A DNA stretch of 64,000 nt, taken from positions 310,001-374,000 of the forward strand of contig NZ_CP125295.1 in the NCBI RefSeq assembly GCF_030412785.1. Reading direction: 5' to 3'. Shown here one piece after another: positions 56,820 to 64,000 of the stretch; within the stretch, counting starts at the first letter, position 1, and each line of letters opens with the position of its first letter. The position numbers and the translations under genes were made by a program. The notes under the pieces are model-generated. The model was given only the letters and a program-made list of their open reading frames with translations. It was not told where the DNA came from and searched no databases. Source of the stretch: Paraburkholderia sabiae. Its GTDB lineage: Bacteria > Pseudomonadota > Gammaproteobacteria > Burkholderiales > Burkholderiaceae.

Positions 56820-57989
56820 TCACCCGAGCAACGCATCCGAGAACTCTTCTGCGCTGAACGGTTGCAGGTCTTCGACCTTCTCGCCGACTCCAATGAAGTA
56901 CACGGGCACAGGACGTTGCCGCGCAATCGCCGCAAGAATGCCGCCCTTCGCCGTGCCATCGAGCTTCGTCACGATCAGGCCCGTGAGCCCGAGCGCGTCG
57001 TCGAATGCCTTCACTTGCGCGAGCGCATTCTGACCGGTGTTCGCATCGATGACGAGCAGCACTTCGTGCGGCGCGCCGTCCATCGCCTTGCCGACCACGC
57101 GCTTTACCTTGCGCAGTTCTTCCATCAGATGAAGCTGCGTCGGCAGACGGCCGGCCGTGTCCGCCATCACGACGTTGATCTTGCGGGCGCGCGCTGCGCC
57201 GACAGCATCGAAAATCACCGCCGCGGGATCGCCGCTTTCCTGCTGCACGACCGTCACGTTGTTGCGCTCGCCCCAGATCGCGAGCTGTTCGCGCGCGGCG
57301 GCGCGGAACGTGTCGCCCGCTGCGAGCAGCACCGACTGGTTGAAGCGCTGCATATGCTTGGCCAGCTTGCCGATGCTCGTCGTTTTGCCCGCGCCGTTGA
57401 CGCCCGCGATCATCATCACGGTCGGATGGTAGTGGCCGAGCGTCAGCGACTTTTCGAGCGGCTTCAGCAGATCGACGAGCAGCGTGCGCAGCGCGGTCTT
57501 GACCTGCTGCGGATCGGTGAGGCGCTCGGCGCGCACTTTTTCGCGCAGCGTTTCGAGCAGATATTCCGTCGCGTCGACGCCCGCGTCGGACATCAGCAGC
57601 GCCGTTTCGAGTTCTTCGTACAGGTCTTCGTCGATCTTCGTGCCGACGAAAATACCCGTGATGCTCGAACTCGTTTTCGACAGGCCGCTGCGCAGGCGCG
57701 TGAGCCACGTGCGTTTCGCGGCTGCTTCGGGAACGGGCGGCGGGACGATTTCGACGTTCGCTTCGTTTTCGTCGTCCGAATCTTCGAAATCGGCGGCGTC
57801 GGGGACGTAGTTCGGGTCGAACTCGGGCGCGTCGGCGGAATCCGGCAGCGCTTGCTGACGGGGCGCGGCGGGCGCTTCCGGCTCAGCCACGTCCTGCATG
57901 TCGACGTCGGCGCCGGAATCGGTCTGCGACGCATCAGGCGTGTCGTCGGGCGCCTTGGAACCCTTGAATCGTTTGAAAAAGCTGAACAT
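56820..57989 (-). CDS. ftsY: Signal recognition particle receptor FtsY
   Basis: 389 residues: acidic A domain (about 1-90), N domain and the SRP GTPase G domain. Motifs are GVNGAGKTTSIGKLAKHM (P-loop), DTFRAAAREQLAIW, DTAGRLP and TKLDGTAKGG. It docks ribosome-SRP complexes at the membrane for co-translational insertion. The start MFSFFKRFKGSKA is the normal N-terminus. Confidence 0.96.
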   Translation of the reverse strand: MFSFFKRFKGSKAPDDTPDASQTDSGADVDMQDVAEPEAPAAPRQQALPDSADAPEFDPNYVPDAADFEDSDDENEANVEIVPPPVPEAAAKRTWLTRLRSGLSKTSSSITGIFVGTKIDEDLYEELETALLMSDAGVDATEYLLETLREKVRAERLTDPQQVKTALRTLLVDLLKPLEKSLTLGHYHPTVMMIAGVNGAGKTTSIGKLAKHMQRFNQSVLLAAGDTFRAAAREQLAIWGERNNVTVVQQESGDPAAVIFDAVGAARARKINVVMADTAGRLPTQLHLMEELRKVKRVVGKAMDGAPHEVLLVIDANTGQNALAQVKAFDDALGLTGLIVTKLDGTAKGGILAAIARQRPVPVYFIGVGEKVEDLQPFSAEEFSDALLG

Positions 57990-58089
57990 GGTCTGGGCTG
58001 GAGTGAAAGTGTGCCGGATTCCTGCTTGCGGCTCGGCGGCGCGTGGCGGCGAACGGCGATGGGCGAGCACGCAACGGTCCGGCGGCGGC

Positions 58090-58110
58090 TGCATGGCGAT
58101 CGGCCATGCA
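58090..58110. repeat. Palindrome in the ftsY-rsmD gap
   Basis: TGCATGGC-GATCG-GCCATGCA, 8-bp perfect arms between the divergent genes. It may be an operator or hairpin. Confidence 0.4.
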
Positions 58111-58286
58111 AGGCGCTTGGAGCCGCACATTTTATCAGGCGCGTCAGGCGTCGTCGTGATCGCGGGCAGGCGCGCACCGTCGTGGTGAACTTCGCCGGGG
58201 GCGCTTGCGCGCGTGTGGTAACGTGGGCGCTCCGGCTCGCCGATCGGCCTCTGTTTACCGACGATCGGCGGGCACTAGCTCAACAC

Positions 58287-58910
58287 ATGAAACGCATGTC
58301 CCGTACTTCTCCCGCCCGCGCAAAAAGCGCGCCTTCCGGCCGCGGCCAGGCACACTCGATCCGCATTATCGGCGGCGACTGGAAACGCACTCCGCTGCCC
58401 GTGATCGACATCGATGGTCTGCGCCCGACGCCCGACCGCGTCCGCGAGACGCTGTTCAACTGGCTCGGCCAGCGGCTCGATGGCCAGCGTTGTCTCGATC
58501 TTTTTGCCGGCAGCGGCGCGCTCGGTTTCGAAGCGGCATCGCGCGGCGCGGCCCGCGTGCTGATGGTCGAACGCAACGCGCGCGCGGCGGCGCAGCTGCG
58601 GGCGAATCAGGCGAAGCTGGCGGCCGGTGCGATCGAAATCGCCGAAGCCGACGCATTGCGGCTCGCCGCGAGCCTCGCGCCCGGTTCGTTCGACATCGTG
58701 TTCATCGATCCGCCGTTCGGCGAAGAACTGCTCGGCCGCTCGCTGGAACTGGCGGCGCCGCTGGTCGGCGCGGATGGCTTCCTCTACGTCGAGTCGGGCG
58801 AATCGCTCGACGCCGTCGAACACGCAGCGCTGGCGGGCTGGTCAGTGGTCCGGCAGGGCAAGGCGGGCGCTGTCCACTATCATTTGCTGCAGCGCGAAAA
58901 TGAGGAATAA
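58287..58910 (+). CDS. rsmD: 16S rRNA (guanine(966)-N(2))-methyltransferase
   Basis: 207 residues. After a basic N-terminus come GDWKRTPLPVID, SAM motif CLDLFAGSGALGFEAASRGA and the catalytic VFIDPPFGEELLG. RsmD methylates G966 of 16S rRNA during 30S assembly. A much longer in-frame reading upstream is antisense to ftsY and was not used. coaD follows. Confidence 0.93.
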   Translation: MKRMSRTSPARAKSAPSGRGQAHSIRIIGGDWKRTPLPVIDIDGLRPTPDRVRETLFNWLGQRLDGQRCLDLFAGSGALGFEAASRGAARVLMVERNARAAAQLRANQAKLAAGAIEIAEADALRLAASLAPGSFDIVFIDPPFGEELLGRSLELAAPLVGADGFLYVESGESLDAVEHAALAGWSVVRQGKAGAVHYHLLQRENEE

Positions 58911-59027
58911 TGCGCGTTCCATAACAAGCGCCGGGCGGTTTGCCGTCACGCGCGCGATATCGTCGTCAGACGAGTCCTGCAGGGTGTGCTCCGGCATGCC
59001 TTCTAGTCAGTAGAGAGGAGAAATCCC

Positions 59028-59534
59028 ATGGTTGTCGCCGTGTATCCGGGTACGTTCGATCCGCTCACGCGCGGTCACGAAGACCTCGTGCGTCGAGCAT
59101 CGAGCATTTTCGACACGCTGGTGGTGGGCGTGGCGGATAGCCGCAACAAGCGGCCCTTCTTCACGCTCGAAGAGCGCCTCGAGATTGCGAACGAAGTGCT
59201 CGGCCACTATCCGAACGTCCAGGTGATGAGCTTCAAGGGGCTATTGAAGGATTTCGTCCGTATCAACAATGCGCGCGTGATCGTGCGCGGGCTGCGCGCC
59301 GTATCGGATTTCGAGTACGAGTTTCAGATGGCGGGCATGAATCGCTATCTGCTGCCCGACGTCGAGACGATGTTCATGACGCCGTCGGATCAATACCAGT
59401 TCATCTCGGGCACGATTGTCCGCGAGATCGCGCAACTGGGCGGCGATGTGAGCAAGTTCGTGTTTCCGTCGGTGGAAAAGCGGCTGCAGGACAAGGTCGC
59501 TGCTAACGAGTTGGCGCGCGCTGCCAATCCGTGA
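59028..59534 (+). CDS. coaD: Phosphopantetheine adenylyltransferase
   Basis: 168 residues with the nucleotidyltransferase motif [19 protein letters not shown] and the C-terminal [14 protein letters not shown]. It makes dephospho-CoA, the penultimate step of coenzyme A synthesis. GAGAGGAG precedes the ATG. RsmD-CoaD linkage is common in bacteria. Confidence 0.96.
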   Translation: MVVAVYPGTFDPLTRGHEDLVRRASSIFDTLVVGVADSRNKRPFFTLEERLEIANEVLGHYPNVQVMSFKGLLKDFVRINNARVIVRGLRAVSDFEYEFQMAGMNRYLLPDVETMFMTPSDQYQFISGTIVREIAQLGGDVSKFVFPSVEKRLQDKVAANELARAANP

Positions 59535-59670
59535 TCTGTCTGCGCCTGGCGGCGAAGCGCGAGCGTGTTGCCATAACCGGACGCTCAGCGTGGTCTATCC
59601 GACAGGCGTAAAATTGCGGATTACGGAACGTTTTTACCGGCGCGTGCAAAGACGCGGCGCGCCGGCATGA

Positions 59671-59940
<270 letters not shown>

Positions 59941-59961
59941 TTTATCTGATTCGTCTGAACG

Positions 59962-60000
59962 CGGCGCCGTTAGTTTGTCTAGACGGCGCCGTTTGTCTTA
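59962..60000 (+). terminator. Terminator between ferredoxin and hisC
   Basis: CGGCGCCGT-N12-ACGGCGCCG followed by TTTGTCTTA. Confidence 0.55.
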
Positions 60001-60011
60001 GTGCCGACGTC

Positions 60012-61091
60012 TTAACCGACGTACCCGCCAAGAATATCTTTCAACGCATCCAGCAGCGTGTCGCACTCGGCATCCGTGCCGATCGAAATACGCAGATGCT
60101 GGTCGATGCGCGGCAGCCTGAAGTGCCGCACGAAGATTTCCTTTTCCCTCAGTTGCTTGGCGAGCGTGGCCGCGTCATAACCTTCGTGGCGCGCGAATAC
60201 GAAATTCGCCGACGACGGCACGACTTCGAATCCTGGCGCCGTCAATTGCGCCGTCAGACGTTCGCGGCTCGCGATGACCTTTTTCGTGCACTCGCGGAAC
60301 CACACGTCGTCCTTGTATGCGGCCGTCGCAGCCGCTTGCGCGAGACGGTCGAGCGGATAGGAGTTGAAGCTGTCCTTGACGCGATTCAACGCGTCGATCA
60401 ATGCGGCATCGCCGAATGCAAATCCCACGCGCATGCCGGCGAGCGAACGCGACTTCGACGTCGTATGCACAACGAGGAGATTCGGATACTTGCCGATCAG
60501 TGAGATAGCAGATTGCGCGCCGAAGTCGACATACGCTTCATCGATAACAACGACGGAATCGGGATTCAATGCGACGATTCGTTCGATGTCCGAAAGCGGG
60601 AGCGCGTGACCCGTCGGTGCATTCGGATTCGGGAAGATGATGCCGCCATTCGACTGCATGTAGTCGTCTGCGCGGATCTGGAACGTATCGTCGAGCGGAA
60701 TCGTCCGATACTCGACGTCGTAGAGACGCGCGTACGTCGGATAGAAGCTGTATGTGATGTCCGGAAAGAGAATCGGCTTGTCGTGCTTGAGAAGCGCCTG
60801 AAACACGAGCGCGAGCACTTCATCCGAACCGTTGCCCGCAAACACCTGTTCCGCTTTCAGCCCGTGGTGCGCCGCGACGGTCTCACGCAACACGCGCGCC
60901 GTCGGATCGGGATAGCGGCGCAGCGACTCGGCGTGCTCGCCGAGTTCGTCGCGGATCGCACGCAGCACGGCGGGCGAGGGCGGGTACGGGTTCTCGTTGG
61001 TGTTCAGCTTGACGGGATGCGCGAGCGCGGGCTGCTCGCCCGGCACATACGGCGTCAGCCGATCAACGATGTCGCTCCAGTAACGGCTCAA
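60012..61091 (-). CDS. hisC: Histidinol-phosphate aminotransferase
   Basis: 359 residues of PLP fold-type [15 protein letters not shown] is the N-terminal signature, [17 protein letters not shown] and the PLP lysine in [20 protein letters not shown] follow. It transfers an amino group to imidazole-acetol phosphate in histidine synthesis. It is downstream of pth, not in a his operon, so a second hisC elsewhere is possible. Confidence 0.93.
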   Translation of the reverse strand: MSRYWSDIVDRLTPYVPGEQPALAHPVKLNTNENPYPPSPAVLRAIRDELGEHAESLRRYPDPTARVLRETVAAHHGLKAEQVFAGNGSDEVLALVFQALLKHDKPILFPDITYSFYPTYARLYDVEYRTIPLDDTFQIRADDYMQSNGGIIFPNPNAPTGHALPLSDIERIVALNPDSVVVIDEAYVDFGAQSAISLIGKYPNLLVVHTTSKSRSLAGMRVGFAFGDAALIDALNRVKDSFNSYPLDRLAQAAATAAYKDDVWFRECTKKVIASRERLTAQLTAPGFEVVPSSANFVFARHEGYDAATLAKQLREKEIFVRHFRLPRIDQHLRISIGTDAECDTLLDALKDILGGYVG

Positions 61092-61124
61092 GCTTCTCTC
61101 CTGTGTGCGTCGACGCGCGTCGCG

Positions 61125-61727
61125 TCAGGGATTTCGATGCAGCTGCATCATCGCGCGTTCGAGTTCGCCCTTGACGACGGTCGGCATCACCGCCAGCGCG
61201 CGCTCGATCGACGCGTCGATCACGTCCTGTTCTTCCTTGCGCGGCGGCTTGAGCACGAAGTTCGCGACATCGGGCTTAGCACCGGCGCGTGCGCTTTCAG
61301 GAATCAGATCGCGCGGATGGCCGATGCCGATGCGCAGCCGCCAATACTGCTGCGTCGACAGATGCGCGGAAATGTCCTTCAGGCCATTGTGCCCGCCGCT
61401 GCCGCCGCCGAGCTTCAGCTTGACGGTGCCAGGCGGCAGATCGAGTTCGTCGTGAGCGACGAGAATCTGGTCCGGAAGAATCTTGAAGAAATGCGCAAGC
61501 GCGACGACGGATTGACCCGAGCGGTTCATATACGTCATCGGTTGCAGCAGATGCACTTCTTCGCCATAAAGGCGCGCTTTCGCGTAGAAGCCGTGGAAGC
61601 GCCGTTCGTCGCGCAACGTCGTGCCCGCTTCGCGAGCGAGTTGGTCGACGAGCCAGAAGCCGGCGTTGTGACGGGTCGCGGTGTATTCGGCGCCCGGATT
61701 GCCGAGCCCGACGATCAGCTTGATCAT
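61125..61727 (-). CDS. pth: Peptidyl-tRNA hydrolase
   Basis: 200 residues. Start [29 protein letters not shown] includes the catalytic histidine of the family (RHNAG), followed by [12 protein letters not shown] and [11 protein letters not shown]. It recycles peptidyl-tRNA released during translation. It lies downstream of rplY. Confidence 0.95.
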   Translation of the reverse strand: MIKLIVGLGNPGAEYTATRHNAGFWLVDQLAREAGTTLRDERRFHGFYAKARLYGEEVHLLQPMTYMNRSGQSVVALAHFFKILPDQILVAHDELDLPPGTVKLKLGGGSGGHNGLKDISAHLSTQQYWRLRIGIGHPRDLIPESARAGAKPDVANFVLKPPRKEEQDVIDASIERALAVMPTVVKGELERAMMQLHRNP

Positions 61728-61771
61728 GTTCGAGTGAGCCGCGCGTCAGCACGCGCAGGCTGAAATAATCG

Positions 61772-61805
61772 AAAAAAAACCCGCCGGGGCGAACCGCGGC
61801 GGGTT
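61772..61805 (-). terminator. Terminator after rplY
   Basis: AACCCGCCGCGG and CCCCGGCGGGTT fold on the minus strand and are followed by eight T, before pth. Confidence 0.9.
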
Positions 61806-61847
61806 ACGTCGACCGTTCCATTGAAACGGATCGAGAGGATAGCGGTT

Positions 61848-62459
61848 TTATTCAGCTGCCGGCTTTTCGCCTTCAGCAGCTGCTTCTTCCGATTGTGCGC
61901 CAGCAGGAATCGGTGCCGAAACGATCACCGGGTTTTCTGCGACGAGGTGCGCAACCAGTGCGACGCCAGCCGGCAGAACGATGTCCGTTGCGTGCAGCGA
62001 TTGACCCGCTTCGATCTTCACCAGATCGACTTCGATGAACTCCGGCAGAGCGGCCGGCAGGCATTCGATTTCGATTTCGTTGATGACGTGCGAGATGATC
62101 GCGCCACCCAGCTTAACAGCCGGGTTGGTTTCCTGATTCATGAAGTGCAGCGGCACCTTCGTGTGCAGCTTCTTCTTCGCGTCGACGCGCTGGAAGTCCA
62201 CGTGCAGGATGATCTGACGGAACGGGTGGTATTGCACGTCGCGCAGCAGAACCTGTTGCGACTTGCCTGCCACTTCCAGATCGAGAATCGACGAGTGGAA
62301 TGCTTCTTTCTTCAGTGCGTGCCACAGCGCGTTGTGATCGATTTCGATCAGTTGCGGTTCGCCAGCGCCGTACACGATACCCGGGGCCTTGCCCGAGTTA
62401 CGCAGGCGGCGGCTCGCACCCGTACCTTGCAGATTACGCTCGAAAGCGATGACTTTCAT
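61848..62459 (-). CDS. rplY: 50S ribosomal protein L25/general stress protein Ctc
   Basis: 203 residues. The N-terminal L25 domain begins [20 protein letters not shown]; the C-terminal Ctc domain ends in an Ala/Glu-rich tail. It binds 5S rRNA. GGAGAAGCAA precedes the ATG at 62459. It is between prs and pth, as in many betaproteobacteria. Confidence 0.96.
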   Translation of the reverse strand: MKVIAFERNLQGTGASRRLRNSGKAPGIVYGAGEPQLIEIDHNALWHALKKEAFHSSILDLEVAGKSQQVLLRDVQYHPFRQIILHVDFQRVDAKKKLHTKVPLHFMNQETNPAVKLGGAIISHVINEIEIECLPAALPEFIEVDLVKIEAGQSLHATDIVLPAGVALVAHLVAENPVIVSAPIPAGAQSEEAAAEGEKPAAE

Positions 62460-62572
62460 TTGCTTCTCCATTATCTGCCCGCGACCAGGCAGTAAAACGG
62501 GGTCTTGCTTGCCCAAGATGAGCGGAAGACCCCTGACAAAACGACATGAACCTTCGTCCGTTCATGCCGAAT

Positions 62573-62607
62573 GCAAAAGCGCCGCATTCATCATGCGGCG
62601 CTTTTGC
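62573..62607 (-). terminator. Terminator after prs
   Basis: GCAAAAGCGCCGCAT, loop of five, ATGCGGCGCTTTTGC. The A/T ends of the arms supply the T-run on the minus strand. Confidence 0.75.
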
Positions 62608-62614
62608 GAATACT

Positions 62615-63571
62615 TTAGCTTTCCGCGAACAGCGACATCACCGAGTCGCCGCGACGGATACGCGAGAACGTTTCGGCCAGCAGACCTGCACTAGTCAGCG
62701 AGCGAATCTTCGCGCATTGACGGGCTTCTTCGCTGAGGGGAATCGTATCGGTGACGACGAGTTCGTCGAGCGCCGATGCAGCGATACGCGGACCGGCGCC
62801 ACCCGACAGCACCGGGTGCGTCGCATACGCGAACACCTTCGTCGCGCCGCGTTCCTTCAGCACTTGCGCTGCCTTGCAGAGCGTGCCCGCCGTGTCGACC
62901 ATGTCGTCCATGATCACGCAGGTGCGACCGTCGACTTCACCGATTATGTTCATCACTTCAGCGATATTCGCCTTCGGACGACGCTTGTCGATGATGGCCA
63001 GATCGCAGTTCAACTGCTTTGCCAGTGCACGGGCGCGGACCACGCCGCCGACGTCCGGCGACACGACCAGCAGGTTCTCGTGATTCTGCTTGCGCAGATC
63101 GCCGAGCAGCACGGGCGTTGCATAGATGTTGTCGACGGGGATGTCGAAGAAACCTTGAATCTGGTCAGCGTGCAGATCCATCGTGATGATCCGCTCGACG
63201 CCAGCGATTTCCAGCATGTTCGCCACGACCTTCGCCGAGATCGCCACGCGCGCCGAACGCGGGCGGCGGTCCTGACGGGCATAGCCGAAGTAGGGGATGG
63301 CTGCGGTGATCCGGCCTGCGGATGCGCGCTTGAGCGCATCGACCATGATCATCAGTTCCATCAGATTGTCGTTGGTCGGCGCGCAGGTGGACTGAAGGAC
63401 GAAGACGTCCTTGCCACGCACGTTTTCCTGAATCTCGACCTGGATCTCGCCATCCGAGAACCGGGAGACCATTGCTTTGCCGAGGGGAATACCGAGGATT
63501 TTGACGACTTCCTGTGCAAGCGCGGGATTTGCGTTGCCAGTAAAAACCATCAGGCCGTCATGGCTGCTCAT
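62615..63571 (-). CDS. prs: Ribose-phosphate pyrophosphokinase
   Basis: 318 residues. Family motifs are [20 protein letters not shown] ([17 protein letters not shown]), [19 protein letters not shown] and the PRPP loop [14 protein letters not shown]. It makes PRPP from ribose-5-phosphate and ATP. Two adjacent ATGs exist; the second gives the usual MSSHDGL start. It is transcribed after ispE and tRNA-Gln. Confidence 0.96.
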   Translation of the reverse strand: MSSHDGLMVFTGNANPALAQEVVKILGIPLGKAMVSRFSDGEIQVEIQENVRGKDVFVLQSTCAPTNDNLMELMIMVDALKRASAGRITAAIPYFGYARQDRRPRSARVAISAKVVANMLEIAGVERIITMDLHADQIQGFFDIPVDNIYATPVLLGDLRKQNHENLLVVSPDVGGVVRARALAKQLNCDLAIIDKRRPKANIAEVMNIIGEVDGRTCVIMDDMVDTAGTLCKAAQVLKERGATKVFAYATHPVLSGGAGPRIAASALDELVVTDTIPLSEEARQCAKIRSLTSAGLLAETFSRIRRGDSVMSLFAES

Positions 63572-63618
63572 CATGCACCTGCTTCAGGCTGTGGGAGGCG
63601 AGGAACTGCGAGAATTTA

Positions 63619-63695
63619 TGGCAGGGGAGGAAGGACTCGAACCCTCGCATGCCGGAATCAAAATCCGGTGCCTTGACCAACTTGGCGACTCCCCT
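63619..63695 (-). tRNA. tRNA-Gln(UUG)
   Basis: Minus-strand 77-nt cloverleaf. Acceptor arms AGGGGAG and CTCCCCT pair, GGTTCGAGTCC is the T arm, and the anticodon loop TTTTGAT between CCGGA and TCCGG reads UUG for glutamine. CCA is encoded. It sits between ispE and prs, probably in one transcript. Confidence 0.95.
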
Positions 63696-63746
63696 ACACT
63701 AACTTTGAGCTTCACTGAATGTGTAGGCCATTCAGTGCCGCGAAAC

Positions 63747-64000
63747 TTATGCCGCGAAAGCAAAGAGTGGATGCGTATCCAGACTTGCCGCTACTGCACC
63801 GTTCCATTCGACTGGCAGTTTGGCTTGCGCCGCAACTGCTTCATCTTTACTACGGAACGCTGCAAAAACGCTTGCGCCTGATCCTGTCATCCGCGCCGGC
63901 GCGATGTTATCAAACCATCTCAGCACCTGCGCAACTTCCGCGTATTTTCTAGCGACAACCTGTTGCATATCATTCTGACCGAAGCTATCTGGCCATTCTG
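63747..64000 (-). CDS. ispE: 4-diphosphocytidyl-2-C-methyl-D-erythritol kinase, C-terminal part (cut by window edge)
   Basis: Only the last 84 or so residues are in the window. The GHMP-kinase C-terminal part is clear: [20 protein letters not shown] and the glycine-rich [12 protein letters not shown]. IspE phosphorylates an intermediate of the MEP isoprenoid pathway. The ispE-tRNA-Gln-prs order supports the call. Confidence 0.9.
   Translation of the reverse strand, partial: EWPDSFGQNDMQQVVARKYAEVAQVLRWFDNIAPARMTGSGASVFAAFRSKDEAVAAQAKLPVEWNGAVAASLDTHPLFAFAA

Noticed and set aside
56787..58286. Very long plus-strand reading frame continuing into rsmD
   Set aside because: It is antisense to ftsY, whose motifs are unmistakable. 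The rsmD family sequence begins only at 58287. High GC keeps the antisense frame open.

Overview
The window looks like chromosome 1 core genome of a Burkholderiaceae betaproteobacterium, most likely Paraburkholderia, Caballeronia or a close relative. The reasons are high GC with strong third-position bias and several familiar neighbourhoods: gshA-gshB-manX-ptsH-ptsI, gpmA/rhodanese/grxC/secB/gpsA, a caa3-type cytochrome oxidase cluster, cydP-cydA-cydB-cydX, and ispE-tRNA-Gln-prs-rplY-pth. I see no insertion sequence, prophage, integrase or CRISPR array. The genus assignment is inference from gene order and protein character.

Layout. 1-4.5 kb: the end of a sigma-54 activator, a TlpA-like thioredoxin, a lipoprotein, a ComM-type AAA protein and UbiK. 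4.7-6.9 kb: glnK-amtB behind a sigma-54 promoter. 7-12.5 kb: glutathione synthesis (gshA, gshB) followed by the soluble PTS proteins (EIIA-Man type, HPr, EI). 12.5-16.2 kb, minus strand: a MoeB/ThiF-type enzyme, the S41 protease CtpA and GpmA. 16.3-18.7 kb: rhodanese, grxC, secB, gpsA. 18.8-21.7 kb: macrodomain protein, trmL, comF, bioC-like methyltransferase. 21.8-32.9 kb: a complete aa3/caa3 oxidase cluster with subunits II, I and III, Cu assembly proteins (CtaG, SCO, a second SCO-like protein, SURF1), heme A synthesis (CtaA, CtaB) and tiny membrane proteins. 33-38.2 kb: YciI protein, chemoreceptor, FkbM methyltransferase, solitary MetQ-like binding protein, MarR-GNAT fusion. 38.2-46 kb: an N-acetylglucosamine operon (GntR regulator, nagA, SIS deaminase, three-domain PTS protein, NagE) with two matching palindromic operators. 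46-49.2 kb: cytochrome bd oxidase. 49.5-50.5 kb: rpoH with a canonical CIRCE element. 50.8-55.1 kb: PagL-type deacylase, NTF2-like protein, leuA with a leucine-rich leader peptide, ybiB. 55.3-64 kb: FAA hydrolase/maleylacetoacetate isomerase pair, ftsY, rsmD, coaD, ferredoxin, hisC, pth, rplY, prs, tRNA-Gln and the end of ispE.

The most interesting signals are regulatory or architectural. (1) A 24-codon leader peptide with four CTA leucine codons lies upstream of leuA, and a TTGACA promoter is spaced so that its AUG falls at about +1. (2) A perfect CIRCE inverted repeat overlaps the inferred rpoH promoter, and the rpoH leader contains two mutually exclusive hairpins. (3) Subunit II of the oxidase is fused to cytochrome c and OmpA-like domains. 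(4) Paired ACCAGT-N6-ACTGGT operators lie upstream of the nag operon, one covering the -35. (5) NagE carries a second EIIB-like domain without the phosphorylatable cysteine. (6) A palindrome of DnaA-box-like 9-mers lies in an AT-rich convergent intergenic region. I did not find a wholly new defence or mobile system here.
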